The notes beneath the pieces are model-generated. The model made no database searches. It worked only from the letters and a program-made list of their open reading frames with translations, and was not told where the DNA came from. Of a DNA stretch of 64,000 bases, positions 51,764-60,719 are shown one piece after another. The position numbers and the translations under genes were made by a program. Position 1 is the first letter of the stretch. The number at the start of each line of letters is the position of its first letter. Origin of the DNA: JBDTVS01 sp040007095 (GTDB lineage: Bacteria; Acidobacteriota; Vicinamibacteria; Vicinamibacterales; CAVVIG01); contig JBDTVS010000010.1 in assembly GCA_040007095.1 (NCBI GenBank), positions 1-64,000 of the forward strand. Direction: 5' to 3'.

Positions 51764-53508
51764 TGGTCACGCACGCCGACGCATCGAACGGTTCGAGCGA
51801 CGAGGCGCTGGAGCGCTCGGCTCAAGCCCTGCTCGTCGAGTCCCTTCGCCATTCGCCCGACCTGAATCCGGCGACGAATACCGAGCGAGTCACCGTCATC
51901 GAGACGCACATCTCGTACGTGCTCCTGGCGGGAGACTATGCCTACAAGATCAAGAAAGCTGTCAATCTGCAGTTCCTGGATTTTTCGACGCTCGCCTCGC
52001 GAGGCTACTACTGTCAGGAAGAGCTCCGTCTCAACCGGCCGCTCGCACCGTCCGTCTACCTGGAGGTCGTCCCGATTACGGGCACGGCGGCAACGCCGAT
52101 CATCGGCGGCACCGGCCCCGTGCTGGAATATGCGCTCCGGATGCGACGGTTCAGTCAAGACGGATTGCTCTCAGCGATGCTCGCGCGCGGCGTCCTGACG
52201 GCCGCGCTCGTCGACAGGCTGGCCACTGTGGTTGCGGCGTTTCACCGGGACACGAACCGCGCCGGGGCGGACACGCCGTACGGAACGCTGGACAACATTC
52301 TGCGGCCGGCGCTCGACAATTTCACCCAGCTCCTGGCGATGGTCGAAGAGGCCGGCGACCGAGCCGCGCTCGAATCGCTACGCGCCTGGACCGGAGGTAC
52401 GCATACCACCTCCGGTTGCCTGTTCTTGAATCGGCGACGCCATGGATTCGTTCGTGAATGTCACGGAGACCTCCATCTCGGCAACATTGCGCTCGTCGAC
52501 GGCGACGTCACGCTGTTCGACCGCCTCGAGTTCAACGAATCAATGCGATGGACCGACGTCATGAACGATGTGGCATTTGTCGTCGCGGATTTGCAGGAGC
52601 GGCAGAGGCCCGACCTGGCGGCTCGGTTCCTGACGGCGTACCTCGAGGCGACCGGCGACTACGAGGGGCTGGGCGTGTTGCGCTTCTATCTGGTGTACCG
52701 CGCGATGGTCCGTGCGAAAGTGGCGCGCTTCCGCCTGCGCCAACTGGCCTCGCCGGAAGACCGCGAGAAGCTACGGACGGAGTACGACGCCTTCATCGAT
52801 TTGGCACGTCGCCACAGTCAACGTCCGGAAGCCGCCATCATCATCACCCACGGTCTGGCGGGATCCGGAAAAACGACGTGTACCGAATGCGTGGTCGAGC
52901 ACACGGCGGCGGTCCGGATGCGCACCGACGTCGAGCGCAAGCGATTGCACGGCCTGGGCGTCGGCGCGTCCAGCGGTTCGCTGCTCGGCGAGGGTATCTA
53001 CTCCACCGAGGCCACGCGGCAGACATACACGCATGTGTGCGCGCTCGCACGAATGGTCGCGGCGGCCGGTTTCGTCGCGGTCGTCGACGGCGCGTTCCTG
53101 AAGCGCTGGCAACGCGACCTGTTCCGCGAGACCGCCGCGACACTCGGCCTCCCGTTCGTGATTCTCGCCGTCTCGGCCCCCGACGCAATGCTTCGCCAAC
53201 GGATCGCCAGCCGTGGCCGACCCGGCGGCGATGCGTCCGAGGCGACGGTCGAGGTACTCGAGGCGCAGCGACGGTCCGACGAGCCGCTCGACCGGGATGA
53301 ACAGCCGTTCGTCGTGCACTGGGACACCGCGGGCGGTAGCCAGAACCCACACAAGATGCCGGCCTCACCGGTCCTGGAAGCGCTGCACGATCGAGTATCG
53401 GCGTGGCGGCCATCCGTGGCTGGCGCGCCATTGAGTGCTGCGGATCAAGGAGACGTTCGAATCCAAGGGAGCCCTGTCGTGAATCTCCGCGTTGGGGGAG
53501 CAACGTGA
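51763..53508 (+). CDS. Fusion of aminoglycoside-phosphotransferase-like and AAA P-loop kinase domains
   Basis: 581 residues. The N-terminal half is an APH-like kinase fold (DYAYKIKKAVNLQFLDFST; catalytic ECHGDLHLGNI; FDRLEFNESMRW) and the C-terminal third is a P-loop ATPase/kinase with GLAGSGKTT near 365-373 and AVVDGAFLKRWQRD. This fixed pairing is a known bifunctional family, commonly annotated as aminoglycoside phosphotransferase/ATP-binding protein and found in stress islands with Usp proteins; the substrate is not known. It overlaps the previous gene by 1 bp and ends with an unstructured tail. Confidence 0.85.
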   Translation: MVTHADASNGSSDEALERSAQALLVESLRHSPDLNPATNTERVTVIETHISYVLLAGDYAYKIKKAVNLQFLDFSTLASRGYYCQEELRLNRPLAPSVYLEVVPITGTAATPIIGGTGPVLEYALRMRRFSQDGLLSAMLARGVLTAALVDRLATVVAAFHRDTNRAGADTPYGTLDNILRPALDNFTQLLAMVEEAGDRAALESLRAWTGGTHTTSGCLFLNRRRHGFVRECHGDLHLGNIALVDGDVTLFDRLEFNESMRWTDVMNDVAFVVADLQERQRPDLAARFLTAYLEATGDYEGLGVLRFYLVYRAMVRAKVARFRLRQLASPEDREKLRTEYDAFIDLARRHSQRPEAAIIITHGLAGSGKTTCTECVVEHTAAVRMRTDVERKRLHGLGVGASSGSLLGEGIYSTEATRQTYTHVCALARMVAAAGFVAVVDGAFLKRWQRDLFRETAATLGLPFVILAVSAPDAMLRQRIASRGRPGGDASEATVEVLEAQRRSDEPLDRDEQPFVVHWDTAGGSQNPHKMPASPVLEALHDRVSAWRPSVAGAPLSAADQGDVRIQGSPVVNLRVGGAT

Positions 53509-53576
53509 CTCGCCCCGCCCCCGCAACGTTCCTTGTCAACGACTCCTGCGCGGGATCGCTCATCACGTCCTCGCCA

Positions 53577-53984
53577 TCAGAAGGCCAATGGCACGTGTCT
53601 GAACTTCGCCGCGATGAGAGGCGCAGCGGTCAGCACCAACAAGCCGATTGGGAGCAGGCCTCCCCGGAGCAGATCGTAATCCGCTGCGATTCGTGACCAG
53701 GTCGCGTGGACCACGTATCGCCCGAACGACAACTCGAACGCAAGCGTCAGGATCAACCAGACGATCCCGACACAGACCGCGTCGCGTGCGTGCGCTGGCC
53801 GTATCCAGCGGATGCACCACGCCGCGACAGCCAGAATCAGAACCGAACCGGTAAACACGGCCATCTGCCTGGCCCGAAAATCGCCGACCACCGGCGCGAG
53901 AAACATCGTCCGCGCAATGCCGTGCAAGACCTCGACGACGATGATCCCGCACCAGACGGCAATGCCTCTCAGAATGACCCTCAC
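53577..53984 (-). CDS. Four-TM membrane protein
   Basis: 135 residues with about four hydrophobic helices (GIAVWCGIIVVEVLHGIA, QMAVFTGSVLILAVAAWCI, DAVCVGIVWLILTLAFELSF, GGLLPIGLLVLTAAPLIAA). GTG 53984 follows a GAGAG sequence and begins before the first helix; the longer in-frame extension has no hydrophobic segment. Family unknown to me. It is convergent with the APH-like gene. Confidence 0.68.
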   Translation of the reverse strand: MRVILRGIAVWCGIIVVEVLHGIARTMFLAPVVGDFRARQMAVFTGSVLILAVAAWCIRWIRPAHARDAVCVGIVWLILTLAFELSFGRYVVHATWSRIAADYDLLRGGLLPIGLLVLTAAPLIAAKFRHVPLAF

Positions 53985-54282
53985 GGTTCTCTCGTAATCA
54001 ACCGTGCTGCGGACCCTGCTGGCTCTCCCGCCGAGAGGGGATGACACGACTCGACCTTCATGAGCACGGTTCGACCTCGGCACAGGTTCCCCCGACTGGC
54101 GGTCGTGATCTGACCCCGGCGATTCGAAACCGTCGTTCGGCCTCATGTTTCAACGGGCCGGGCGAGGCCCACCGAATCAGAATGATGCCGGGGACGCGAA
54201 CAACCAGTATCGGCGGAATCTTGCCCGTGCCCCGATGCGGTCGGCGACGTTCAGACGATCTCGATTGATCGCGGCGTGCCGA
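53985..54282. other. 298 bp without a recognised gene
   Basis: Short frames only, without a family pattern or plausible ribosome binding site. No sigma54-type promoter with correct spacing was found on either strand. Confidence 0.4.
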
Positions 54283-54855
54283 CTACTGCGGCCACGTCGC
54301 GTTGGGATCCATGTTCACCATCGCCTGCACCTGCGCCGTCGGAATCTGGGGGCGGATGTACGGACGTCCGATGCTCTTATGGCAGGAGTAGCAGCTTTCG
54401 AGCATGGTCCGGTAGTTCTTCTCGAACGCCAGGGCATCCTTCTTCGCGATTGCATCCTTGACCATCGCCAGGCTGCTCGTATCAATGCCGTCGAAGATGC
54501 CCTGCAGCTCGACGTCGGTGTTGTCCACCTGGTTGCGGATGGTCGGATTCTTCCGCACGAGCTGCTGGATGTGGCCGCGCGATTCGTTGAAGTAGTACTG
54601 CGCGAGCGGCCAGTTCCGCTTCTTGCCGGCCCACCAGAGATTGGTCCAGTGCCACTGGACATCCATCATGATCGTCGAGTTCGTGGGAATGAGCTGCCGC
54701 AGCGTCGCCACCTCCTGCGGCAGTTGGTCCATCGTGGGCAGCGGAGGCCCGCCGCGGCGCCCTTCCCGTTGCTGCGCGGATAACCCGGGAAGCTGGGCGC
54801 CAATCAGAATGCCGATGACGAGCAGCAACACACAAATAATGACGTTTTTGGACAT
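54283..54855 (-). CDS. Exported c-type cytochrome (CYSCH), cytochrome c'-like
   Basis: 190 residues. Signal peptide/anchor MSKNVIICVLLLVIGILIGAQLPGLSAQ, then helices (TNSTIMMDVQWHWTNLWWAG, FEKNYRTMLESCYSCHKSIG). The heme motif is CYSCH close to the C-terminus, the position found in cytochrome c'/c556-like four-helix proteins. It is the last of three same-strand genes; the middle one lacks a heme motif. Periplasmic electron transfer or gas binding is possible. Confidence 0.82.
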   Translation of the reverse strand: MSKNVIICVLLLVIGILIGAQLPGLSAQQREGRRGGPPLPTMDQLPQEVATLRQLIPTNSTIMMDVQWHWTNLWWAGKKRNWPLAQYYFNESRGHIQQLVRKNPTIRNQVDNTDVELQGIFDGIDTSSLAMVKDAIAKKDALAFEKNYRTMLESCYSCHKSIGRPYIRPQIPTAQVQAMVNMDPNATWPQ

Positions 54856-54924
54856 GACGTATCTCCGTGTGCACGGGCGGAACGGGCGCCGCCCACCACG
54901 TCCTTCGCCCGTGCGTGGTTCAGC

Positions 54925-55647
54925 CTATTTTCGCGCTTCGGTCGTGAGCTGGAAGGTAACCGCGTTGATCTTGCCCATCATGCCGTTCACCACCCCGGCG
55001 ACCTGATCGGCGGATGGCTGCGGATTCTTCAGTGCGGTGTTGAGATCCGTGATGCCCTTTTCAACCGTGTCGTAGGCCTCTGCCGACCGCATCTTGACGA
55101 ACTCCCTGATTCCAGGCCAGTTCGCACGGAACGCGGCGAACGCCTTCTGCGCCTTCGTGACATCGCCTTCCTTCATGGCCGGGTTCACAATCCGGAGAGG
55201 CGATCGGGCGGTTCTCACGCGGGCGATGTCGTCGTACAACGGGTTGAGGGGCGACCCCTTTTCGACCATGGCGATCGCCTGATCGTACTTCGCGAGCATC
55301 GCTTGAGCGTTCGTGAGCGCAACGCTGACGTCGGGCTTCGGCGCGCTCAACGCCTCTTCGATCTTGCTCTGGTAGTTCTTCTCCAGCTCGTTGTACATGT
55401 CGCGGTCGCGCGTGTTGATATAGACCTCGATGCCGTTCCAGGCCGTATCGTACGCCTCGAAGGCATCTTTGGCCTTGGCGACGTCGCCCTTCTTCAGCGC
55501 GTCAATCGTGTTCACCAGTGTGGGCCTGACGCGCTTGATACTCGTCACCTCGTACCGCTGCCCGGCTGCCGCCTGCTGGGCGGCGAACCCGGCGGTGGCA
55601 AAGCTCGCGGCAATGCCGCACGCGACGATGACGCGGACAGACCTCAT
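54925..55647 (-). CDS. Exported helical protein, internal duplication, no heme motif
   Basis: 240 residues. Signal MRSVRVIVACGIAASFATAGFAA, then two halves with similar repeat-like helices: ALKKGDVAKAKDAFEAYDTAWNGIEVYI and AMKEGDVTKAQKAFAAFRANWPGIREFV. This is an internal duplication of about 110 residues. Neither half has CxxCH, so unlike its neighbours it binds no covalent heme. Its position between two cytochrome c'-like genes suggests a partner or scaffold (inference). Confidence 0.8.
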   Translation of the reverse strand: MRSVRVIVACGIAASFATAGFAAQQAAAGQRYEVTSIKRVRPTLVNTIDALKKGDVAKAKDAFEAYDTAWNGIEVYINTRDRDMYNELEKNYQSKIEEALSAPKPDVSVALTNAQAMLAKYDQAIAMVEKGSPLNPLYDDIARVRTARSPLRIVNPAMKEGDVTKAQKAFAAFRANWPGIREFVKMRSAEAYDTVEKGITDLNTALKNPQPSADQVAGVVNGMMGKINAVTFQLTTEARK

Positions 55648-55751
55648 TGATGACTTCCTTTCGTGAAGACGGCTGCGTGAGACGTCAACATACACAATTC
55701 GGCGTCGCGCGTCGAGAGGAATGACCCGCCGGTTCGGCGAGGTGCTCCAAC

Positions 55752-56294
55752 CTAAGGTTTCTTCTTGTTCGGATACCAGTACTTCAGGTGGCAATGCTCG
55801 CATGCGGTGTCGATCGCCTCGCCGGCGTCTGCGAGGGCGTCGACATCTCTCGCCTCAATGGCCTTGAGTGCGATCGATCCGGCATCTTGCAGCCCGCGCG
55901 CGAGTGTCGCCCATGTCGCGCGATCCCGGGAGACCAGCGCCTCGATTTGGTCGGGCTGTAGCTCGACGTCCGGATGCTCCGATGTGGCGCCCGCGGGCGC
56001 TATCCGCCGTCCCGGCATGATCACGAGATTCATCGCTTCGGTGAGCACGACCGCGGCACGCTGGACATCGGTCCACTCCTCGTCGCTTTCAGGCGCCTTC
56101 ACTTCCGTGCCGGTCGCCGTCACGCTGGTCGCAACGGCATTCCAGAGGATGTCTGCCGATGGCTCGACCATCAGTTTCATCACCTCTTTGACCGTTGTCG
56201 TTGTCCGAAACACGGGTTCGTTGGACTGCGACCGGCAAGCGGCCACGACCAATCCCAACGCGGTGATGCTCAGCCCACGAGCGAAGCGACTCAT
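55752..56294 (-). CDS. Lipoprotein cytochrome c'-like (CEHCH)
   Basis: 180 residues. The N-terminus LSITALGLVVAACRSQ is a lipobox with Cys at the cleavage point, so the protein is probably a lipoprotein. A single heme motif CEHCH lies near the C-terminus (EAIDTACEHCHLKYWYP), again in the cytochrome c' position, with helices before it. First of three same-strand genes with the two genes below. Confidence 0.82.
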   Translation of the reverse strand: MSRFARGLSITALGLVVAACRSQSNEPVFRTTTTVKEVMKLMVEPSADILWNAVATSVTATGTEVKAPESDEEWTDVQRAAVVLTEAMNLVIMPGRRIAPAGATSEHPDVELQPDQIEALVSRDRATWATLARGLQDAGSIALKAIEARDVDALADAGEAIDTACEHCHLKYWYPNKKKP

Positions 56295-56559
56295 CGATCT
56301 GATCTCCCCGGACTCTGCGAATGTGACTCACGACGCTGGATCGCTGGTCCGGCGAAGGTCCAGATGGCGCCGGTCCATCTCCACCAATTGGAGTCGTCCG
56401 CCCAATTGATCTCCCGCACAACGGTGTCCCACGCACACCCATCCTCATCTACGCGCCTCGACCGTCGACGGCGCGCGCGCCGTTCGACGATTCACATGGA
56501 TGTCGGCGCCCGTGCAACAAGCGATCCCGAGCCCTCTGGAGATCTCAGGGCCCTGACAA

Positions 56560-56573
56560 GGGGAATATTCCGC
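56560..56573. promoter_or_regulatory. Candidate activator site (GGGGAATATTCCGC)
   Basis: Near-perfect palindrome about 94 bp upstream of the sigma54 promoter at 56654; the same core as the sites near 42513 and 43817. Confidence 0.45.
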
Positions 56574-56653
56574 GCCCAGGGCGGAAGAACTCACAACCTG
56601 CAGTCGCCGACCTGCCGGCTCCCGGAATTGCGCCGGCGAACCGAGCCGCCTCA

Positions 56654-56669
56654 CGGCACCGTTGTTGCT
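56654..56669 (+). promoter_or_regulatory. Sigma54 promoter for the CBS gene (CGGCAC-N5-TTGCT)
   Basis: GG at 56655-56656, GC at 56667-56668, 12 bp apart. Only one base departs from the TGGCAC/TTGCT consensus. The -12 end lies about 66 bp from ATG 56735. Confidence 0.75.
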
Positions 56670-56734
56670 CCGTGAACACGCAGGGTTACGGCGAACCATT
56701 CGACACACTCACTCATTCATCTCCGAGGTCTCCC

Positions 56735-57193
56735 ATGACAGTCTCCGAACTCATGACCACGGGCGTGCAGACGGTAAGCCCGGGTACGCCGCTCGCCAAT
56801 GCCCGCGACCGCATGCGGCGGAAAGAGATCCATCACCTGCTGGTGCAGAAGGGCGATCAAGTCGTCGGCGTGTTGTCGGCCCGCGACCTTGGACGAAACG
56901 CTCACCCGGGCAACACGACAAAGGGCCGCCTCGTCGCGGACGTCATGACGCCTCGCGTCGTGACAGTTGAACAGGCGACGTCGGTCCACCGCGCCGCCAA
57001 CCTGATGCGGGGTCACTCGATTGGATGCCTGATCGTGCTGGAACAGGGACGAGCCGTCGGGATCCTGACCGTGGCGGACCTCCTCGATCACGTCGGCGGA
57101 CGCCGGCGTCATCGCCGCGACACACACACACCGCCTGCTCTGCATTTTCGCGTGCCGCACAAGAAGCAGCATCGCGCCGGCGGCGCCTGGTAG
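56735..57193 (+). CDS. CBS-domain protein
   Basis: 152 residues: two CBS motifs (about 1-60: MTVSELMTTGVQTVSPGTPLANARDRM; 70-125: VADVMTPRVVTVEQATSVHRAANLM, LIVLEQGRAVGILTVADLLDH), the usual Bateman pair that binds adenine nucleotides (family knowledge). The C-terminal tail is basic and His-rich. ATG 56735 starts the first motif and is preceded by CCGAGG. It has a sigma54-type promoter and is probably part of the stress regulon. Confidence 0.9.
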   Translation: MTVSELMTTGVQTVSPGTPLANARDRMRRKEIHHLLVQKGDQVVGVLSARDLGRNAHPGNTTKGRLVADVMTPRVVTVEQATSVHRAANLMRGHSIGCLIVLEQGRAVGILTVADLLDHVGGRRRHRRDTHTPPALHFRVPHKKQHRAGGAW

Positions 57194-57248
57194 CGTCCCA
57201 TCATCGGATCGGAATCAAGTTATTGAGCCAGCACGGGAGGAGCCACTT

Positions 57249-57659
57249 ATGCGAACCGGTGTCGTCATCGCGGCCATGTTGACCCTCGGTGCAATTCTCT
57301 ACGGAGCGCCGGGATTCGCCGGCCCCGGGCAATCCGCGCCCCCTGGGGTCACGCAACCACCCCATGATCACGAGCACGGCGCCACGGCGGCTCCAGCGGA
57401 GAAGGACGGGACGCCGGGCATGCGCCACGGCATGATGGCGAAGAAGCAAGCCGCCGATGCGGACCTTCATCAGCTGGTCACGGAAATGAATGCCGCAACG
57501 GGCGCCGCGAAAACCGCCGCGATGGCCACGCTTCTGACTCGTCTCGTAACGGAGCATGCGACCATGCGGGCTCAGATGGACGAATCGATGAAGACGATGA
57601 TGGCGCAGTGCTCGATGATGAAGGCCTCGGGCGCCGGCGAGAAGAAGCCAGAGCACTGA
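57249..57659 (+). CDS. Exported His/Met-rich protein
   Basis: 136 residues. Signal peptide MRTGVVIAAMLTLGAILYGAPGFA, then HDHEHG, an MRHGMMAKK segment and helical HQLVTEMNAATG with EHATMRAQMDESMKTMMAQCSMMK. The His- and Met-rich composition suggests periplasmic metal binding, perhaps copper (inference), but no family is recognised. GGAGGAG lies just upstream, spaced well for translation. It follows the CBS gene by 55 bp and may be co-transcribed with it. Confidence 0.75.
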   Translation: MRTGVVIAAMLTLGAILYGAPGFAGPGQSAPPGVTQPPHDHEHGATAAPAEKDGTPGMRHGMMAKKQAADADLHQLVTEMNAATGAAKTAAMATLLTRLVTEHATMRAQMDESMKTMMAQCSMMKASGAGEKKPEH

Positions 57660-57835
57660 CCATTTTCGTGTGACGGCCCCAGGATTCGACAGTGGCGGCC
57701 AGCCTTGAACGGTTGGCCCCGACCGCTTGATGCGCGCACCGCCGGTCTCCGCCTTACGACAACATTCACAAGTTCGTCTTCTACGTGTCAGCGGGCAATC
57801 TCCACAATTCGGTCTTGGTCGCTCGATATCAGCCG

Positions 57836-58714
57836 TCAGTGGCTGCTTCGCATCGTGACGACCGGACAGGTCGCCTGGCGCACGACCTGATTCGCGGTCG
57901 ATCCGAGAACGCTCAGGCCGACCGGATGACGTCCTCCGTGCACACCCAACACGATGAGATCCGTCCGCTGTTCGCCCGCGACGCGCAGGATTTCGACGTA
58001 CGGCTTGCCATGGGCGCAGCGCGAGATCGGCGTGCGGTCGTCCCGCACCAGGCCAGGCACGAGCGCGCCGAGACGTTCAAGGGCGTCAGCTTCCCGCGCG
58101 CGCCGGAACTCGGCGAGCTGTACCGCCTCGTCGTGCGGCAGCTCGTCAAACGCCGGCGCGGGCGGCTCGGGCCACGGCCACTCGAGGACGTGAAGGAGCG
58201 TCAATCGTGCCTCGGACTCCGCGGCGACCGAGAAGGCGAAGTCCAGCGCCCCGGCCGAGGACGGCGAGAAGTCCACGGCGCACAGCAGCTGCTTGAATGG
58301 CAGCACCGAGGTCGAATGCACGCGCGGCGGCACCGTGAAGACCGGGCAGCGCGCTCGACGCAGCACCTTCTCGGCGACGGACCCCAGGACGAGGTGCTCG
58401 AATCCGCTGAGCCCATGGGTACCCATCACGATCAAGTCGGCCGGCAGGCTGGCCGCGCAATCAAGAATCGAGCGAGTGGCGCCGCCGGCCTCCACCCGAA
58501 TGTCCACGCGCGCATCAATCGAGCCGCGCCGACGGAGTTCCGTGACCATCTCGGCCCTGAGGCGCTCGACATCATCGTCCGAACCGGTCGGATCGTAGGC
58601 GTGCAGCGCCGTAACATGAGCGCCGTACCACCGAGCGAGCGCCAGCGCATGATCGATCGCATGCTGCGATGTGTCGGAGAAATCCACGGGACAGAGAATG
58701 CGTTCGAGTCTCAC
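57836..58714 (-). CDS. Tandem universal stress protein (two Usp domains)
   Basis: 292 residues: domain 1 (LERILCPVDFSDTSQHAIDHAL, MGTHGLSGFEHLVLGSVAEKVLRRARCPVFTV) and domain 2 (LLCAVDFSPSSAGALDFAFSV, VLGVHGGRHPVGLSVLGSTANQVVRQATCPVVTM). Both keep GxHG and the (A/G)S(A/V)A/N-type ATP-binding turns, although the second is less typical. GTG 58714 follows AGGAAGG with a 5-bp gap; the ATG at 58747 would need a ribosome binding site only 1 bp away and is unlikely. Confidence 0.9.
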   Translation of the reverse strand: MRLERILCPVDFSDTSQHAIDHALALARWYGAHVTALHAYDPTGSDDDVERLRAEMVTELRRRGSIDARVDIRVEAGGATRSILDCAASLPADLIVMGTHGLSGFEHLVLGSVAEKVLRRARCPVFTVPPRVHSTSVLPFKQLLCAVDFSPSSAGALDFAFSVAAESEARLTLLHVLEWPWPEPPAPAFDELPHDEAVQLAEFRRAREADALERLGALVPGLVRDDRTPISRCAHGKPYVEILRVAGEQRTDLIVLGVHGGRHPVGLSVLGSTANQVVRQATCPVVTMRSSH

Positions 58715-58843
58715 AGGCGCCTTCCTATTCACCAGATCGCACACCATGCCCCCTGTTGCGGACGGCGATGACGAATCCTGGAGATCGATACGGACGAACT
58801 CGACGCTGACTTCTCCCGTCTGACGCGGAAAACCCAGCGCGGG

Positions 58844-59149
58844 TCAACACAGCTCGTCGATCGGACCCGCCGCCACGGGTTGCGGCTCCTTGAGTGGCGC
58901 CGGTTCCCCGGATCGCTCCACGTCGATGGTGCAGTCTTTCAGGAGCGCAATGATCGCCGCGATGGCCGACAGCACCGGGGCGAGCACGGCCGCGACCACT
59001 CCAGCCGTCAAGGGAAATTCGGCGATTGTGCGGCCCTCGTGCTTTACCACGACCCTTCGCACGTTGCCTTCTCGGACCGCCTGCTTCACTTGTCCGATGA
59101 CGTTCTCACCCTCAACCTTGAGCGACTCCCAGCATGTCTTTGGGTCCAT
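58844..59149 (-). CDS. DUF4342-type protein with membrane segment
   Basis: 101 residues. The N-terminal part KVEGENVIGQVKQAVREGNVRRVVVKHEGRTIAEFPLTAGVV fits the DUF4342 family, and it is followed by one hydrophobic helix (AAVLAPVLSAIAAIIALL) and a short tail. Family knowledge: DUF4342 proteins are small envelope proteins, often near stress genes, with no assigned role. AAGGGGG lies just upstream of the start. A sigma54-like promoter at 59181-59196 faces it. Confidence 0.82.
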   Translation of the reverse strand: MDPKTCWESLKVEGENVIGQVKQAVREGNVRRVVVKHEGRTIAEFPLTAGVVAAVLAPVLSAIAAIIALLKDCTIDVERSGEPAPLKEPQPVAAGPIDELC

Positions 59150-59180
59150 GACGAAACCCCCTTTCTACCAACTCGGACAC

Positions 59181-59196
59181 TGCAATTTTCCAGCCG
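59181..59196 (-). promoter_or_regulatory. Sigma54 promoter candidate (CGGCTG-N5-TTGCA)
   Basis: Read on the minus strand; GG and GC are 12 bp apart and TTGCA is consensus, while the -24 block keeps only GGC. It lies about 32 bp upstream of the DUF4342 start. Confidence 0.5.
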
Positions 59197-59258
59197 GCGG
59201 ACATGTTCGTTCGCGTGGAACGGACTCCAGTGGACTCGTAATGGTCCGTTTATGTCGC

Positions 59259-60302
59259 CTAGCGGGGAGCGTCCGGCACTGCATCGGGCAGGGCGAGCGC
59301 AGCTCTGGCCAGCTGCGATTCGAGGCGTTCGACCTCGGCCGCTCCCGTGTTGCAGAGCACGGCCACGATCGCCGGAACGTCCGGGTAGAGCGCGAGCAAG
59401 CTGCGAAAGCCATTGATCCGGCCGCTGTGAAACCACTTGCGATGAGCGGCGACTTCGGCCAGCTCCATGCCGAAACCGTACGCCGTCGGCGTCCCGTCGT
59501 TCAGGCGCCCTGGCGTGGTCATGCGCTTCAGGCTGTCGGCGGTCACGACGCGATGACCGAGCAGCGCGGAACCCCACTCGATCAGGTCAGCCGCAGACGA
59601 ACCAAGCCCGCCAGCCGCAAATGGCGGCATCATGCTCAATTGTCCCGAGTTGAACGTCATCTCGTTCCAGATGTCGTAGCCGCGTACGCGGTGCTTGATG
59701 AGGCGGTAGTCGTCGACATAACACGTGTCGCGCAGCTGCAGCGGAACACAAAGCTCGCGCTCCACGACCTCATAGTAGGTCGAGCCGGAGGCGATCTCGA
59801 TGATGACACCGAGCAGGTAGTAGCCGGAGTTGCTGTATTTGTAGTCGGCGCCGGGCTCGAAGTCGAGCGGCTCCGTGGCGACCAGGCGCGCCATCTGCTG
59901 ATGGGTAAGGTCGCGCCGTGCCTGTTCCACGAACGCCGGCAGCTCCGTGTAGTTCTTGATGCCCGAGGTGTGCGTGAGTAGTTGCTCGACTGTGATGCGA
60001 TGGCCATGTGTCGGGAAGTCAGGTACGACCTCGCCGAGCGTGTCGTTGAGATGGAGCGCGCCGCGCTCGACCAGTCGCATGACCACTGCCGCCGTGAACA
60101 TCTTCGTCAGCGACCCGATCCGATATACGGCACGAGGTGTCGCCGGCACGTCGTTCTCGAGATCTGCGACGCCGTAGCTGCGAAGGATGTCCGGCTCGCC
60201 CTCGCGCCGTACGCCAATAGAGACACTTGCCAGGTGCTGGCTTTCCATGGCGGTTGTGGTGATGGCGTCAAAGCGATCGGCGGGCTCAAGTGATTCAGGC
60301 AT
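59259..60302 (-). CDS. Serine hydrolase, class C beta-lactamase-like
   Basis: 347 residues, no signal peptide. The active-site Ser/Lys pair is SLTK near 68-71, the Tyr of YSNSGY is present, and KWFHSGRING supplies the late HSG-type motif used in place of KTG. HTSGIKNY is also typical. Family knowledge: such proteins are beta-lactamase-fold esterases/peptidases, often not true beta-lactamases. GAGGAG precedes ATG 60302; the longer frame upstream is unlikely. It is transcribed toward the DUF4342 gene. Confidence 0.88.
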   Translation of the reverse strand: MPESLEPADRFDAITTTAMESQHLASVSIGVRREGEPDILRSYGVADLENDVPATPRAVYRIGSLTKMFTAAVVMRLVERGALHLNDTLGEVVPDFPTHGHRITVEQLLTHTSGIKNYTELPAFVEQARRDLTHQQMARLVATEPLDFEPGADYKYSNSGYYLLGVIIEIASGSTYYEVVERELCVPLQLRDTCYVDDYRLIKHRVRGYDIWNEMTFNSGQLSMMPPFAAGGLGSSAADLIEWGSALLGHRVVTADSLKRMTTPGRLNDGTPTAYGFGMELAEVAAHRKWFHSGRINGFRSLLALYPDVPAIVAVLCNTGAAEVERLESQLARAALALPDAVPDAPR

Positions 60303-60445
60303 GCGGCGCTCCTCGTATCGTGAGCCACACATTCGCTGACAGTACCTCGCGACAGTAGCGAGGATCTCGACGGCGGTTCTGGTTCCGACAAATGGCTCGG
60401 CGACTCGTGTAATAGATTGACACACGTGGGAGTTGGGCGATTCAG

Positions 60446-60660
60446 GGAAGAATCGCCATTTATGGGTGGCATCGGCCTAACGGAGCGCCGATCCAACCGT
60501 TGAGCACCGTGCATGGCGTCTGCTACGCCGATTACAGCCACGGCATTCGCCTGGTCAGCGCAATGGCCCTCGAGGACGGCGCGTTTCAATCCGTGCGCGA
60601 TCTGCTGCAGGATTCCCGGCTCGCCAACGCGCTGAGCGATGAGGGCGCCATCCGCCCCGT
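60446..60660 (+). pseudogene. C-terminal fragment of a conserved protein
   Basis: The frame reads GRIAIYGWHRPNGAPIQPLSTVHGVCYADYSHGIRLVSAMALEDG, a conserved-looking C-terminal pattern (IAIYGWH, PIQPLSTVHG, YADYSHGIRLV) with no start or N-terminal part upstream: the 5' side is promoter-like DNA of the next gene. I read it as the leftover end of a deleted gene. Confidence 0.45.
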
Positions 60661-60719
60661 GCTTGTCAACGGGATGACGGCGTTGGGCGAGGGGCATTGT
60701 GGGCCGGGAGCTGAGGGCC

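Larger units (their letters stand above)
56295..56734. other. 440-bp regulatory region upstream of the CBS gene
   Basis: No gene. It contains a GGGGAATATTCCGC-type palindrome at 56560-56573 and a sigma54 promoter at 56654-56669, both ahead of the CBS gene. Confidence 0.5.
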
